A stretch of 64,000 nt of DNA from Actinoplanes lutulentus (GTDB lineage Bacteria > Actinomycetota > Actinomycetes > Mycobacteriales > Micromonosporaceae), in NCBI RefSeq assembly GCF_003259845.1, contig NZ_QLMJ01000027.1, positions 105,291-169,290 on the forward strand, read 5' to 3'. Both the position numbers and the translations under genes were made by a program. Below, in pieces: positions 50,364 through 58,827 of this stretch (the first letter of the stretch is position 1; each line of letters starts with the position of its first letter). The notes under the pieces were generated by a model, which did not search any database, was not told where the DNA came from, and saw nothing but the letters and a program-made list of their open reading frames with translations.

Positions 50364-51071
50364 TTGCTGACCGTCGACTACGACAGGCTGGACGTCCGGC
50401 CGGGAATGCGCGTCCTCGATCTGGGGTGCGGCGAGGGCCGGCACACCTTCGAGGCGTACCGGCGTGGCGCGGACGTCGTCGCCCTGGATCTGAACGAGAA
50501 GGACCTGGCGACGACCGCGTCCTGGTGTGCGGCGATGGACCTGGCAGGCGAGTCGCCGGCGACGGCGACCGCCACGACGGTCAAGGGTGACCTGCTGTCG
50601 CTGCCGTTCCCGGACGCCAGTTTCGACCGGGTGATCGCCTCCGAGGTCCTGGAGCACATCCCGGACGACGTGACGGCGATCGCGGAGCTGGCCCGGGTGC
50701 TGCGGCCGGGCGGGCTGGCGGCGGTGACCGTGCCGCGCTGGCTGCCGGAACGGTTGTGCTGGGCTCTGTCCGACGAGTACCACGCCAACGAGGGCGGGCA
50801 CGTCCGCATCTACAAGGAGAGCGAGCTGGCCGACCGGCTGCGCCAGGCCGGGCTGACGGTGACCGGCAACGGGTTCGCGCACGCGCTGCACAGCCCGTAC
50901 TGGTGGCTCAAGTGCGCGATCGGGGACGCCGCACCGACCCGGGCGTACCACAAGATGCTGGTGTGGGACATCGTCGACAAGCCGGCGGTGACCCGGGTCG
51001 TGGAGCAGGCTCTCAACCCGCTGATCGGCAAGAGCGTGGTCATCTACCTGGAGAAACATGTCGGTTCCTGA
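50364..51071 (+). CDS. Class I SAM-dependent methyltransferase
   Basis: The 235-residue protein has motif I VLDLGCGEGRHTFEAYRRG (residues about 18-36), an acidic motif II (VVALDLNEKDL), then DRVIASEVLEHIPDD and LRPGGLAAVTVPRW, all typical of methyltransf_11-type enzymes. It methylates a small molecule or lipid-linked intermediate; the substrate is unknown. The TTG start follows the glycosyltransferase stop by 7 bases. Its last 14 bases overlap the start of the toroid gene, so translation is coupled. Confidence 0.86.
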   Translation: MLTVDYDRLDVRPGMRVLDLGCGEGRHTFEAYRRGADVVALDLNEKDLATTASWCAAMDLAGESPATATATTVKGDLLSLPFPDASFDRVIASEVLEHIPDDVTAIAELARVLRPGGLAAVTVPRWLPERLCWALSDEYHANEGGHVRIYKESELADRLRQAGLTVTGNGFAHALHSPYWWLKCAIGDAAPTRAYHKMLVWDIVDKPAVTRVVEQALNPLIGKSVVIYLEKHVGS

Positions 51072-52083
51072 CCTGCCCCAGGTACTCGGCACCGATCAGA
51101 TCCTGGCGACCGTCGCGAGCATCGCCGCGCAGCAGCAGCCGGACGGCCTGATCCCGTGGTACGCCGGCGGCCAGGCCGACCCGTGGGATCACGTCGAGGC
51201 GGCGATGGCCCTCGACGTCGGTGGTGAGGCGGACCGGGCGGCGGCCGCCTACGACTGGATGCGCCGCACGCAGCGGCCGGACGGCTCGTGGGCGTCGCGG
51301 TACGACCCGGGCGGGGTGATCGCGGACGCGACCGCGGAGACGAACCACGCCGCCTACCTCGCGGTCGGCTGCTGGCATCACTGGCTGAGCACCGGCGACG
51401 ACGCTTTCCTCACCCGGATGTGGCCGGCGGTCCGCCGCGCCCTCGAGTTCGTGGTCGGCTGCCAGGCGATTGATGGAGAGATCTGGTGGGCGGCCGGCGA
51501 CCCGGTGGCGCTGCTGACCGGCTGCTCCAGCATCCACCAGGCCCTACGCTGCGGCACCGCGATCGCCGAGCACCTCGGCGAGGCACAGCCCGGCTGGGAG
51601 ATCGCGGCTTTTACATTGAGAAGCGCGCTCCAGAACCGGCCGGAAGCGTTCGCCGACAAGGGCCGCTTCTCGATGGACTGGTACTACCCGATTCTCGGTG
51701 GCGCGGTCCGTGGCACGGCGGCCCGGCATCGCATCGAGCAGCGGTGGGACGAGTTCGTCGTACCCGAGAAAGGTGTTTTCTGTGTCTCTGATCAGCCGTG
51801 GGTGACCGGCGCGGAGACGTGCGAGCTGGCTCTGGCCCTGGACACGCTCGGTGAGCGGTCCGCCGCGCGGGAGCTGATCGCGGCGATGCAGCACCTGCGC
51901 GAGGCGGACGGATCCTATTGGACCGGCCTGGTGCTGACCGACGGCGTGCGATGGCCGGTGGAACGGACCACCTGGACGGCGGCGGCGGTCGTCCTCGCCG
52001 TCGACGCCCTGCACGCGGAGCATCCCCGCTCGGCGATCTTCAAGAACGCCGGCGCAGCAGACGCAGCGAACCCTGCCCGGTGA
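51058..52083 (+). CDS. Alpha/alpha-toroid protein annotated as prenyltransferase in relatives
   Basis: The 341-residue protein has no signal peptide. It has repeated helical hairpins with QQPDGLIPWY, QRPDGSWASRYDPGG and LREADGSYWTGLVLTDGVRWP, resembling the QW-type repeats of squalene/hopene cyclase and prenyltransferase toroids. The DxDD acid motif of cyclases is not visible, so catalytic function is doubtful. It overlaps the upstream methyltransferase gene by 14 bases. It also overlaps the convergent second methyltransferase by 44 bases at its 3' end. Part of the GT4 cassette. Confidence 0.72.
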   Translation: MSVPDLPQVLGTDQILATVASIAAQQQPDGLIPWYAGGQADPWDHVEAAMALDVGGEADRAAAAYDWMRRTQRPDGSWASRYDPGGVIADATAETNHAAYLAVGCWHHWLSTGDDAFLTRMWPAVRRALEFVVGCQAIDGEIWWAAGDPVALLTGCSSIHQALRCGTAIAEHLGEAQPGWEIAAFTLRSALQNRPEAFADKGRFSMDWYYPILGGAVRGTAARHRIEQRWDEFVVPEKGVFCVSDQPWVTGAETCELALALDTLGERSAARELIAAMQHLREADGSYWTGLVLTDGVRWPVERTTWTAAAVVLAVDALHAEHPRSAIFKNAGAADAANPAR

Positions 52084-52660
52084 GCTCGGTGTAGGCGTCC
52101 GAATCGAGAGCCTTGCGATAGATCCGGTAGGGCGCCTGCCCACCGTCAGCGGGGTCGGGGAACACGTCGTGGATGGCGAGGACCCCGCCCACCGCCAGAT
52201 GCGGCGCCCAGCTCGCGAGGTCACGCTGCGCGGACTCGTCGGTGTGGCTGCCGTCGAGGAAGAGGAACGCGAGCGGCGTCCCCCACAGCGCGGCGAAATC
52301 CTCGGCCCGGGCCACCACGGCGACGACCACGTCCTCGGCGCCGGCCGCGGCGATGGTCGCGCGCAGGCCCGGCAGCGTGTCGATCAGCCCGACGGCCGGG
52401 TCGACCAGCTCGGGATCGTGATAATCCCAGCCCGGCTGATGCTCCTCGGACCCGCGGTGATGATCGACGGTCACCACCTTCGTGCCCCGCGCCCGGGCGG
52501 CCGCGGCCAGATAGAGCGTCGATTTCCCGAGGTAGCTGCCCACCTCCAGGATCGGCCCGTCCGGCGCCGCGAACGCCGCCTCGGCGAGGGCGCGGCCTTC
52601 GTCCTCGGGCATGAAGCCGGTAGCCGCGGCAGCAGCCGCCATCAGGTCGGAATCGAGCAT
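52040..52660 (-). CDS. Class I SAM-dependent methyltransferase (CmcI/Mtf24-like)
   Basis: The 206-residue product has the SAM motif GPILEVGSYLGKSTLYLAAAA (residues about 35-55), an acidic VVTVDHHRGSEEH, then LAFLFLDGSHTDE (Asp-containing post-I region) and VLAIHDVF. It resembles O-methyltransferases of the Methyltransf_24 class that act on small molecules or sugars. ATG 52660 is preferred; an in-frame TTG exists at 52675. It is transcribed towards the cassette and overlaps the toroid gene's 3' end by 44 bases. Confidence 0.83.
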   Translation of the reverse strand: MLDSDLMAAAAAATGFMPEDEGRALAEAAFAAPDGPILEVGSYLGKSTLYLAAAARARGTKVVTVDHHRGSEEHQPGWDYHDPELVDPAVGLIDTLPGLRATIAAAGAEDVVVAVVARAEDFAALWGTPLAFLFLDGSHTDESAQRDLASWAPHLAVGGVLAIHDVFPDPADGGQAPYRIYRKALDSDAYTELTGQGSLRLLRRRS

Positions 52661-52758
52661 CGCGCCATCATACAAAAACCAAGATCAACCCCCTTCTTTC
52701 GTACGCGTGACCGCACGGGACTTCCGGGGATGACATGGCGCTGTCGGATCTGCGGGCC

Positions 52759-52813
52759 GGGCCGTAGCTCAGATAGGTCATCGCAGCCTCATGACATGTC
52801 TGAGCTACGGCTC
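52759..52813. terminator. Long hairpin downstream of the small coiled-coil gene
   Basis: GCCGTAGCTCAGA (52761-52773) and TCTGAGCTACGGC (52799-52811) form a perfect 13-bp stem. A second inner stem, GTCAT (52777-52781) with ATGAC (52791-52795), and a few extra base pairs outside extend it. It lies 13 bases after the stop of the minus-strand gene and probably terminates it. One arm looks like a tRNA D-arm, but the rest is not a tRNA. Confidence 0.7.
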
Positions 52814-52826
52814 GCCCCGCGGCGGG

Positions 52827-53078
52827 TTACTTCGCGGCGTTGAGTTTCGCTTCGAGGCTTTCGCGGCGCTGGAGGAGGACGTCGATGACGGCCTGGTTCT
52901 CCGCGATGCCGGTCAGCTCGGTGGCGAGCTCCTCGTTCTCGATGATGCCCTCTGACTCGCCGCCGTCCTCGCCGCGACGGGCTTGGGCGTCGCCGTCGAG
53001 CCTGCGGAGCTCGGCGATCTCAGCGTCCAGATCGGTGATCCGCTGGCGGATCTCTTCTGTTGTGGGTTGATCGCTCAT
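52827..53078 (-). CDS. Small coiled-coil protein of unknown function
   Basis: The 83-residue, highly acidic product has no signal or membrane segment. Two heptad-like stretches, residues about 8-30 (EEIRQRITDLDAEIAELRRL) and 58-81 (NQAVIDVLLQRRESLEAKL), are joined by a Gly/Glu-rich turn, suggesting a helical hairpin or dimeric coiled coil. No family was recognised. It is a single gene with its own downstream hairpin, upstream of a DedA gene on the same strand. Confidence 0.65.
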   Translation of the reverse strand: MSDQPTTEEIRQRITDLDAEIAELRRLDGDAQARRGEDGGESEGIIENEELATELTGIAENQAVIDVLLQRRESLEAKLNAAK

Positions 53079-53126
53079 GACCGCAATCCTAGGAACGAGT
53101 CGGGCCGCACGCCGACGAGTCGTGCC

Positions 53127-53876
53127 TCACAGATGATCAACCCGGGCCACGCCCCTGGCTGTCGGGTATTGGTTCGGGCTGCCCAGGCCGTCGAAATCCG
53201 GGGCGGGGCTGCCGTCCACGTCCGCCTCGGTGGGGTCGATGCCGGCCGCCAGGGCACGTTTGCGGGCCAGGACCCGGCGCGTCACCAGGAAGATCAGGAA
53301 GGCGATGCCGAGGGCCAGCACGCCTTTCGACACCGGGCCGAGGAAGCCCTCCACACGCTCCCAGTTGTCGGCGAGCAGCCAGCCGGCGCCGATCAGGGCG
53401 CCGTTCCAGATGCCGCTGCCGATGGTGGTGAACAGGATGAACCTGCTCAGCGGCATCCGCGCGACGCCCGCCGGTAGCGAGATCAGGCTGCGGACGATCG
53501 GGACGCAGCGGGCGGCGAGCACGAGCCAGGAGCCGTATTTGTCGAAGAGGGCGTAACCGCGTTCCACATCCGCGCGCGTGGCCAGGACGAACCAGCGTCT
53601 GCCGGCGAGCGCGTGCAGTCGGTCGTACCCCAGCAGGGCTCCGACGTAGTAGAGGACGAGCGCGCCCGCGAGGGCGCCGATGGTGGCGGTGACCCAGACG
53701 GCGACGATGTTGAGGTCGCCGGCGCGAGCGTGGAAGCCGGCCAGCGGCAGGATCAGCTCGGACGGGATCGGCGGGATGACGGTCTCGAGGAAGAGCAGCA
53801 GCCCGACGCCGATCGCTCCCAGCGCATCGACGAGCCGGAAGACCCAGTCGGTGATGAAATCGGTGATGCCACCCAT
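53127..53876 (-). CDS. DedA family membrane protein
   Basis: The protein has 249 residues from ATG 53876. The DedA signature ETVIPPIPSELILPLAGF lies at residues about 31-48, followed by further spans and the AARCVPIVRSLISLPAGVARM segment (residues about 124-144) with the conserved Arg of the SNARE-associated/VTT domain. The tail is acidic and soluble. DedA proteins act in membrane homeostasis, probably as proton-coupled lipid scramblases or transporters. Starts at 53912 or 53954 are also in frame, but the family begins near 53876. Confidence 0.85.
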   Translation of the reverse strand: MGGITDFITDWVFRLVDALGAIGVGLLLFLETVIPPIPSELILPLAGFHARAGDLNIVAVWVTATIGALAGALVLYYVGALLGYDRLHALAGRRWFVLATRADVERGYALFDKYGSWLVLAARCVPIVRSLISLPAGVARMPLSRFILFTTIGSGIWNGALIGAGWLLADNWERVEGFLGPVSKGVLALGIAFLIFLVTRRVLARKRALAAGIDPTEADVDGSPAPDFDGLGSPNQYPTARGVARVDHL

Positions 53877-53994
53877 GCGGAAATTCGTCTCCTCATACGG
53901 ATCAGCGGCCATGACAGGCCGCTTAGCCGCCGAAGATACGGGCGTAAGATGCATATTTCCTGAAAACGTTCCCAGCGGGAACGATCAGGTCCGG

Positions 53995-54654
53995 TCATCC
54001 CTGCGGGATCGCGAGTCCGGCGGCCCAGAGCAGGCCGCGTTCGGTCATGGTGCGGGTCTGTGGCACCTCGAGGTCGGCGGGGGAGTGTCCCAGGGCGGAG
54101 ACGAAGACCCGTCCCTGGCCGAAACGGCGGGCCCAGGCCACCGGCATGACGACACCGGCGGTCTCCGGAGCGCCGTGTTCGCCGGTGAACGTCGTGGTCG
54201 CCAGTACCTCCAGGGCGGGGTCGACGTGGCAGTAGTACTGCTCGGTGTGCACGGCGTACGAGGCCAGACCGGCGGTGATCGGGTGCTTGCCGGTGATGTC
54301 GACGGTGTAGTCGACGAAGCCGCCCGGATGGTTGATGAAGCGGCCGCCGACCATGTGCTGGTACTGGGCGGCCTCGTACCCGGTCGCGAGGACCCCGCCG
54401 TGCCAGCCGGCGAAGCCGGCGCCGTCGCGGACTCGTTCGACGAGCCCGTTCTCCTGTTCGGCGGTCATGCGTCCGCCGGTCCAGCACTGCACGATCAGGT
54501 CGACCGAGGCGAGGGCGTCGCGGTTCGTGTAGACGTCGAGGTCGTCCACGACGTACAGGGTGAAGCCGTTGCGTTCGAGGAACGCTCGGAAGGTTTCGGT
54601 GCAGGCCACCGGCTCGTGCCCGGCCCATCCGCCGCGGACGATCAGTGCGTTCAT
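53995..54654 (-). CDS. ThuA-like protein
   Basis: The 219-residue protein has a class I glutamine amidotransferase-like fold: MNALIVRGGWAGHEPVACTE, then VDLIVQCWTGGRMTAEQENG, the elbow region GFAGWHGGV, and GQGRVFVSALGHSPADLEVP. The nucleophilic Cys is absent, as in ThuA (trehalose utilisation) proteins. No sugar transporter or dehydrogenase genes are adjacent, so the pathway is uncertain. Cytoplasmic; single gene between DedA and the ABC operon. Confidence 0.82.
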   Translation of the reverse strand: MNALIVRGGWAGHEPVACTETFRAFLERNGFTLYVVDDLDVYTNRDALASVDLIVQCWTGGRMTAEQENGLVERVRDGAGFAGWHGGVLATGYEAAQYQHMVGGRFINHPGGFVDYTVDITGKHPITAGLASYAVHTEQYYCHVDPALEVLATTTFTGEHGAPETAGVVMPVAWARRFGQGRVFVSALGHSPADLEVPQTRTMTERGLLWAAGLAIPQG

Positions 54655-54721
54655 CGGGCTCTCACGGTTTCCAGGATCTCATCCAGAGGGCGAGCTGCTG
54701 AACACCCGGCCGGTACCACTG

Positions 54722-55954
54722 TCAGCGCCTCAAGGCATCGGCAGGTTCGATCCGGGTAGCTCGCCAGGCGGGGTAGAGGCCGGCGACAAGGCCGGTGAGC
54801 GCACCGACCAGTGGGGCCGGGAGCACCGTCGCGGGCTGCAGGAGCGGGGTCCATTCCCTGAGGTAGGCGACGGCCACCACGGCGGCGACTCCCACGCTGG
54901 TGCCGATGAGGCCGCCGATCAGGCCGAGGGTGCCGGACTCGGCGAGGAAGTGGGCTGCCACGTGCCGGCGGCGGGCGCCGAGGGCGCGACGCAGGCCGAT
55001 CTCGCCGACGCGTTCCAGGACCGCTACCAGCGTCGTGTTGGCGATGCCGACCGCGCCGATGAGCAGGCAGACTGCGGCGAGGGTAAGGAAGAGCGTGCCG
55101 AGGTCGGTGGTCACCCCCTCACGCAGCTCTCGTGGGTCGGGCGGTGTGATTGTCGTGAACCGGTTCGGCTCCTCGGGCCGCAGGGCCAGCGGCGCCTCGT
55201 CGCCGACCTGCTGGGCGGCACCGATCTCGGTGTCGATGAGCGCCCGCGTCCCGGTGCCGGCGCCCCAGGCGGCTTCCGCCGTCCCGGCCGGGACCACAGC
55301 GCTGAGCAGGGTGCCGGCCTCCCGGTCGACGTCGTCGATGATGCCGATGACGACGAATGGGGTGCCGCCGATGAAGACCGCCGGTTGTTCGTCGATCCAG
55401 GTGATGCCCAGCCGGCCGGCCGCACCGGAACCGAGCACCACGACGCGTTGGTGCTCGGCGTCGTGCCACGTGTCGAAGACTCGGCCTGAGCTGAGGCGTG
55501 CGTGGATCGCGCGCAGGTAACCGGGTGAGGCGGCGAGCACCTTCAGGTTCTCGCCGGGCTCCTGGGCAGTCGGCCGGCGGGCGGCGAGCGGGCCCGGGTC
55601 GGCGACCTCCCAGAAGAGGCCGGCGCTGCGCACCCCGTTCAGAGCGGTCAGCCGCTGTTCCGCATCGTCCGGGAACGCCGTGCCGGCGTCGGGCTGGTCG
55701 GTGGTGTCCTGAACGAGCACCTCGGTGGCGACCAGCGCGGTGAAACGGTTGCTGATCTGTCCCTCGACGGTGGTGGTCAGGCCCAGGACGGTGACGAACG
55801 CCGCGACACCGAGCAGGGTGCCCAGCACGGTCAGCCCGGCCCGTCCCGGCCGCGCCAGCATGCCGGCGACGGCCTCGTCGACCACGTCCCGCAAACCCAG
55901 CCGGGTCGCGGGAACCATCCGCGGCGCCCGCCTGAACAGGGAAAGCCTGCTCAT
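54722..55954 (-). CDS. MacB-type ABC transporter permease
   Basis: The 410-residue product has an N-terminal span (residues about 35-60, LTVLGTLLGVAAFVTVLG), then a large extracytoplasmic domain. Three more spans follow at the C-terminus (TLFLTLAAVCLLIGAVGIAN, then LIGGLIGTSVGVAAVV and LVGALTGLVAGLYPAW), the FtsX/MacB topology. It ends with ATRIEPADALRR, the family's usual tail. The ATG overlaps the stop of the ATPase gene (ATGA). It works with the ATPase and the fusion protein encoded upstream, probably exporting a substrate or transmitting force. Confidence 0.86.
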   Translation of the reverse strand: MSRLSLFRRAPRMVPATRLGLRDVVDEAVAGMLARPGRAGLTVLGTLLGVAAFVTVLGLTTTVEGQISNRFTALVATEVLVQDTTDQPDAGTAFPDDAEQRLTALNGVRSAGLFWEVADPGPLAARRPTAQEPGENLKVLAASPGYLRAIHARLSSGRVFDTWHDAEHQRVVVLGSGAAGRLGITWIDEQPAVFIGGTPFVVIGIIDDVDREAGTLLSAVVPAGTAEAAWGAGTGTRALIDTEIGAAQQVGDEAPLALRPEEPNRFTTITPPDPRELREGVTTDLGTLFLTLAAVCLLIGAVGIANTTLVAVLERVGEIGLRRALGARRRHVAAHFLAESGTLGLIGGLIGTSVGVAAVVAVAYLREWTPLLQPATVLPAPLVGALTGLVAGLYPAWRATRIEPADALRR

Positions 55955-56622
55955 CGGAGAAACCCGTCCTTGATCAGAACGGAGCGGTGGGCCCGGCCGG
56001 CGACCTGCTGGTCGTGCGTGACCATGAGAACCGTCAGGCCCGAAGCGTTGAGCTCGCCGATGAGAGCGAGCACGGCTGCCGCGTTGGCGCTGTCCAGGTT
56101 GCCGGTCGGCTCGTCGCAGAGCAGCAGCGACGGCCGGTTCACCAGCGCCCGGGCGATAGCGACCCGTTGCGCCTCGCCGCCGGACAGGTGCCCTGCGCGC
56201 GCGTACACCCGGTGTGTGAGCCCGACCCGGTCGAGGGTCTCGAGCGCGAGGGCGGTCCGGGCGCGGCGATTCACCGAGGTGTAGATCAGGGCCAGCTTGA
56301 CGTTCTCCAGTACCGACCGGTGCCGCAGCAGGTGGAACGACTGGAACACGAAGCCGATGCGCCGCCCGCGCAGCGCGGTCCGGTCGGCGTCGGCGAGGGC
56401 GGCCGTGTCGATGCCGTCGAGGCGGTACACGCCGCCGTCCGGGCGGTCGAGCAGCCCCACCAGGTTGAGGAAGGTGGATTTTCCGGAGCCGGACGGGCCG
56501 GTCACGGAGACGTACTCTCCGGGGTTGACCATCAGATCGGCCTCGTGCAGAGCCCGCACCGGGGGCGGTCCCGGATAGGAGCGGGTCACGCGAGCGAACT
56601 CGACGACCGGTGGAGCCGTCAT
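55951..56622 (-). CDS. ABC transporter ATP-binding protein (MacB/LolD-type)
   Basis: This 223-residue ATPase has Walker A GPSGSGKSTFLN (residues about 42-53), Q-loop FVFQSFHLLRHRSV, signature LSGGEAQRVAIARALV, Walker B LLLCDEPTGNLDS and the H-loop MVTHDQQ. The size and FVFQSFHLL sequence fit the MacB/LolD group. Its start overlaps the upstream fusion-protein stop and its stop overlaps the permease start, so all three are translationally coupled. Confidence 0.93.
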   Translation of the reverse strand: MTAPPVVEFARVTRSYPGPPPVRALHEADLMVNPGEYVSVTGPSGSGKSTFLNLVGLLDRPDGGVYRLDGIDTAALADADRTALRGRRIGFVFQSFHLLRHRSVLENVKLALIYTSVNRRARTALALETLDRVGLTHRVYARAGHLSGGEAQRVAIARALVNRPSLLLCDEPTGNLDSANAAAVLALIGELNASGLTVLMVTHDQQVAGRAHRSVLIKDGFLR

Positions 56623-57827
56623 CCGGAGCGCTCCCCGACGGCGATCCGGTCGCCTTCGGCCAGCCCGTCACCGCTGACCTCGACGAATCCGCCGGCGGCC
56701 GCCCCGGTCCGGACGGGGACCGACTGCCGCTCGTCGCCGCCCGGCGCCCGGAGAACCCGGGTCGAACCGTCCGCGGCCGAGAAGATCGCCGAGACCGGTA
56801 CGACCAGGACGGCCTCCTCGGTGGTCGCAGCGGTGACGGTGAGGCGTACGTCTTCGCCGGTGAAGTCCGCGGGGAGCGCCTTCGTGCTGCTCACCGTGAT
56901 CGGGTGACCGGTCTCCGACCCGGCGCCCTGTTTCAGCGCGCCGATCGACGCCAGTTTTCCGGCGGCCTCGTCACCGGTGGTCTCGTTGAGGATCCGCACC
57001 GGCATGCCGGTCTCCACCAGTTCACGGTCGGCGGGCGCCAGGATGCCCCGGACCACCATCTTTCCCACCGAGAGGGTGAGGATCGCGTCGCGGACCTCAG
57101 CGCCCAGGCTCGCCTTGACCGCGGCCACCCGAGCGGGCAGGGACTTGACGAAGTAGACCTCGCTCATCGGCAGGTAGGCATCGGGGCGTGGGGCCGCTGT
57201 GGGGGAGGCGCTCGGAGACACGGTGGGATCGGCCACGGGATCGGCCGCAGGATCGGCCACGGGATTGGTCTCCTCGACCGGCGGATCGTAGTCACGGGCC
57301 TGGTACATCTTGCGGATCGCACGTTCGGTGGAGGCGCCGAAGACCCCGTCCCGGTCGCTGATCCGGTAACCCAGGTCGCCCAGCGCCGACTGCAACTGCT
57401 CTACGTCCGAGCCCGTCATCCCGGTGTGGATATCGCGGTACGGCGGCACGGGGCCGCTGAGCGCGATGACCGGTCGTCCGGAGATCTCCGCCAGAACCGT
57501 GCCCGCCTCGACCGGGTCGCCCGCTTTGACCGTGCGCTGCGAGATGACGGCCCGGCCTTCGCCGAGCACCGCCTTGACGTCGAGCGCCCGATCGGGCTCG
57601 ACGGTGCCCCGTAGCACCACCGCCTGTTCCAGCACTCGCCGTTCCACGGTCGCGGTGATCAGGCTCGGCGCGGGCGGAGCGGCCTCGGCCGCCGCCTGCT
57701 GCGGTGACTTGATCAGGGTGGAGGCGCCGAGTCCGGCGAGCGCCATCACCACCGCCCCGGTGACCAGGCCGATCAGGAACCTGCGCCGGCCGCGCAACGG
57801 GTCGGCGGGGGCGGGATTACCGTCCAC
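56619..57827 (-). CDS. Membrane fusion protein with embedded peptidoglycan-binding domain
   Basis: The 402-residue protein has one N-terminal span (residues about 16-38). A HlyD/RND-adaptor type barrel-sandwich follows (VLRGTVEPDRALDVKAVLGEG) with an inserted peptidoglycan_binding_1 domain at about 132-175 (GSDVEQLQSALGDLGYRI, then DGVFGASTERAIRK). An Asp/Pro/Ala linker (NPVADPAADPVADPTV) comes next, then a beta-barrel part near 270-390. In monoderms it would bridge the permease and the cell wall. The GTG start lies 11 bases inside the 3' end of the lipoprotein gene. Confidence 0.85.
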   Translation of the reverse strand: MDGNPAPADPLRGRRRFLIGLVTGAVVMALAGLGASTLIKSPQQAAAEAAPPAPSLITATVERRVLEQAVVLRGTVEPDRALDVKAVLGEGRAVISQRTVKAGDPVEAGTVLAEISGRPVIALSGPVPPYRDIHTGMTGSDVEQLQSALGDLGYRISDRDGVFGASTERAIRKMYQARDYDPPVEETNPVADPAADPVADPTVSPSASPTAAPRPDAYLPMSEVYFVKSLPARVAAVKASLGAEVRDAILTLSVGKMVVRGILAPADRELVETGMPVRILNETTGDEAAGKLASIGALKQGAGSETGHPITVSSTKALPADFTGEDVRLTVTAATTEEAVLVVPVSAIFSAADGSTRVLRAPGGDERQSVPVRTGAAAGGFVEVSGDGLAEGDRIAVGERSG

Positions 57828-58728
57828 TCAGCACCGTCGCCGCGTTCTTCAGGGCGTTCTGCGTGTTCCGGTGGGCGGTCTCGAGCCGCTCCGCGTTGTT
57901 CTCCACGATCTGCTGCTGGTACGCGGTCAGGATCGAGGTCATCTGATCGAGGTAGTTGACCTTCTTCTTGCAGCGCACGTCGGCGACCGCGGTCTTGATC
58001 TCCGGCCCTGAGGCGACGACGCTGTCGTCCTTCCACCAGCGCTGGTCGTTGTTCGCGTCGTCCGGCGTGTCGTACCGATAGCCGGATTCCTTCATGCACG
58101 CGCTCCAGCGGGCGATCACTGTGAGCGCGCGCTCGTCGGCGAAGGTGCGGGTGGCCGCCTCGTTCGTCTGGTCCTCGAGCCAGGAGTCCTCCTCGAGATT
58201 CCACTGGACCTTGCTGTGCCCCTCGCCGATGCAGCCGCCCGCCGGCACGCCCTCCGGCGCTTGCAGGCCTGGACGAGTGCCGAGCAGCACGAGGGCCTGG
58301 TCGTCGGTGAGGTTCGTGTGAGCGCTGTCCGTCTGCGTGTACTGGGCGACATCCTCCGGATCACCGTGGTACCCGTTCTGTTTCGCCTCCGCCTCGTCCA
58401 TGAGGCCGAGCCGGTTCGTCCGGTCCCGAAGAGCGTCCAGGTTCTGGCGCCCGAACTTGTAGGTGATGCCGAACCGCTTCATGCAGTCCGCGGCCACCAT
58501 CTTCGAGGCGTAGTCGAGATCGATGAACTGGTCCACCGTGGTGGTGTAGCGGTCGAGTGGCAGCCGCGTGTCGTTGAGATTCGACACCGAGGGCGTGGCG
58601 GTCACCGGCGGTGGCGGAAGCGAGGCGACGGACGCCGGCGGTCCGCCTCCGGCATCCTGATCACCGGTGCATCCGGCGGTGGACAGCGCGCCGGCCGTCA
58701 GCACGACCGCGACGAGAACACGTTTCAT
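57817..58728 (-). CDS. Lipoprotein of unknown function, first gene of the ABC operon
   Basis: The 303-residue protein has a lipobox LSTAGC (Cys about residue 20) and a Gly/Pro-rich linker. The domain that follows has conserved-looking Cys pairs: AADCMKRFGITYKFGR, CIGEGHSK, WSACMKESGYRY and VADVRCKKK. Aromatic and acidic residues dominate, and no enzyme motif is visible. Similar lipoproteins precede MacB-type operons in actinobacteria, so a substrate-binding or signal role is plausible. Its 3' end overlaps the fusion-protein gene by 11 bases. Confidence 0.75.
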   Translation of the reverse strand: MKRVLVAVVLTAGALSTAGCTGDQDAGGGPPASVASLPPPPVTATPSVSNLNDTRLPLDRYTTTVDQFIDLDYASKMVAADCMKRFGITYKFGRQNLDALRDRTNRLGLMDEAEAKQNGYHGDPEDVAQYTQTDSAHTNLTDDQALVLLGTRPGLQAPEGVPAGGCIGEGHSKVQWNLEEDSWLEDQTNEAATRTFADERALTVIARWSACMKESGYRYDTPDDANNDQRWWKDDSVVASGPEIKTAVADVRCKKKVNYLDQMTSILTAYQQQIVENNAERLETAHRNTQNALKNAATVLSGR

Positions 58729-58764
58729 CGGTACGCTCCCACTCGTTCTTCTTGTTCTCTGCCT

Positions 58765-58806
58765 GGGGACGCCGGCGGTGGCGCGTACGCCACCCCCGCC
58801 GGCGCC
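58765..58806. terminator. Hairpin after the small secreted protein gene
   Basis: GCGCCACCGCCGGCGTC on the minus strand pairs with GGCGCCGGCGGGGGTGGCGT across a short centre, giving a long imperfect GC-rich stem at 58765-58806. It lies 22 bases after the stop of the minus-strand gene at 58828. Confidence 0.55.
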
Positions 58807-58827
58807 TCTATCGCTCGGGCTTCGCTG

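Noticed and set aside
52761..52811. Possible tRNA gene
   Set aside because: Only the D-arm-like start is present; there is no anticodon arm, T-loop or acceptor complement, and the sequence folds as a simple hairpin.
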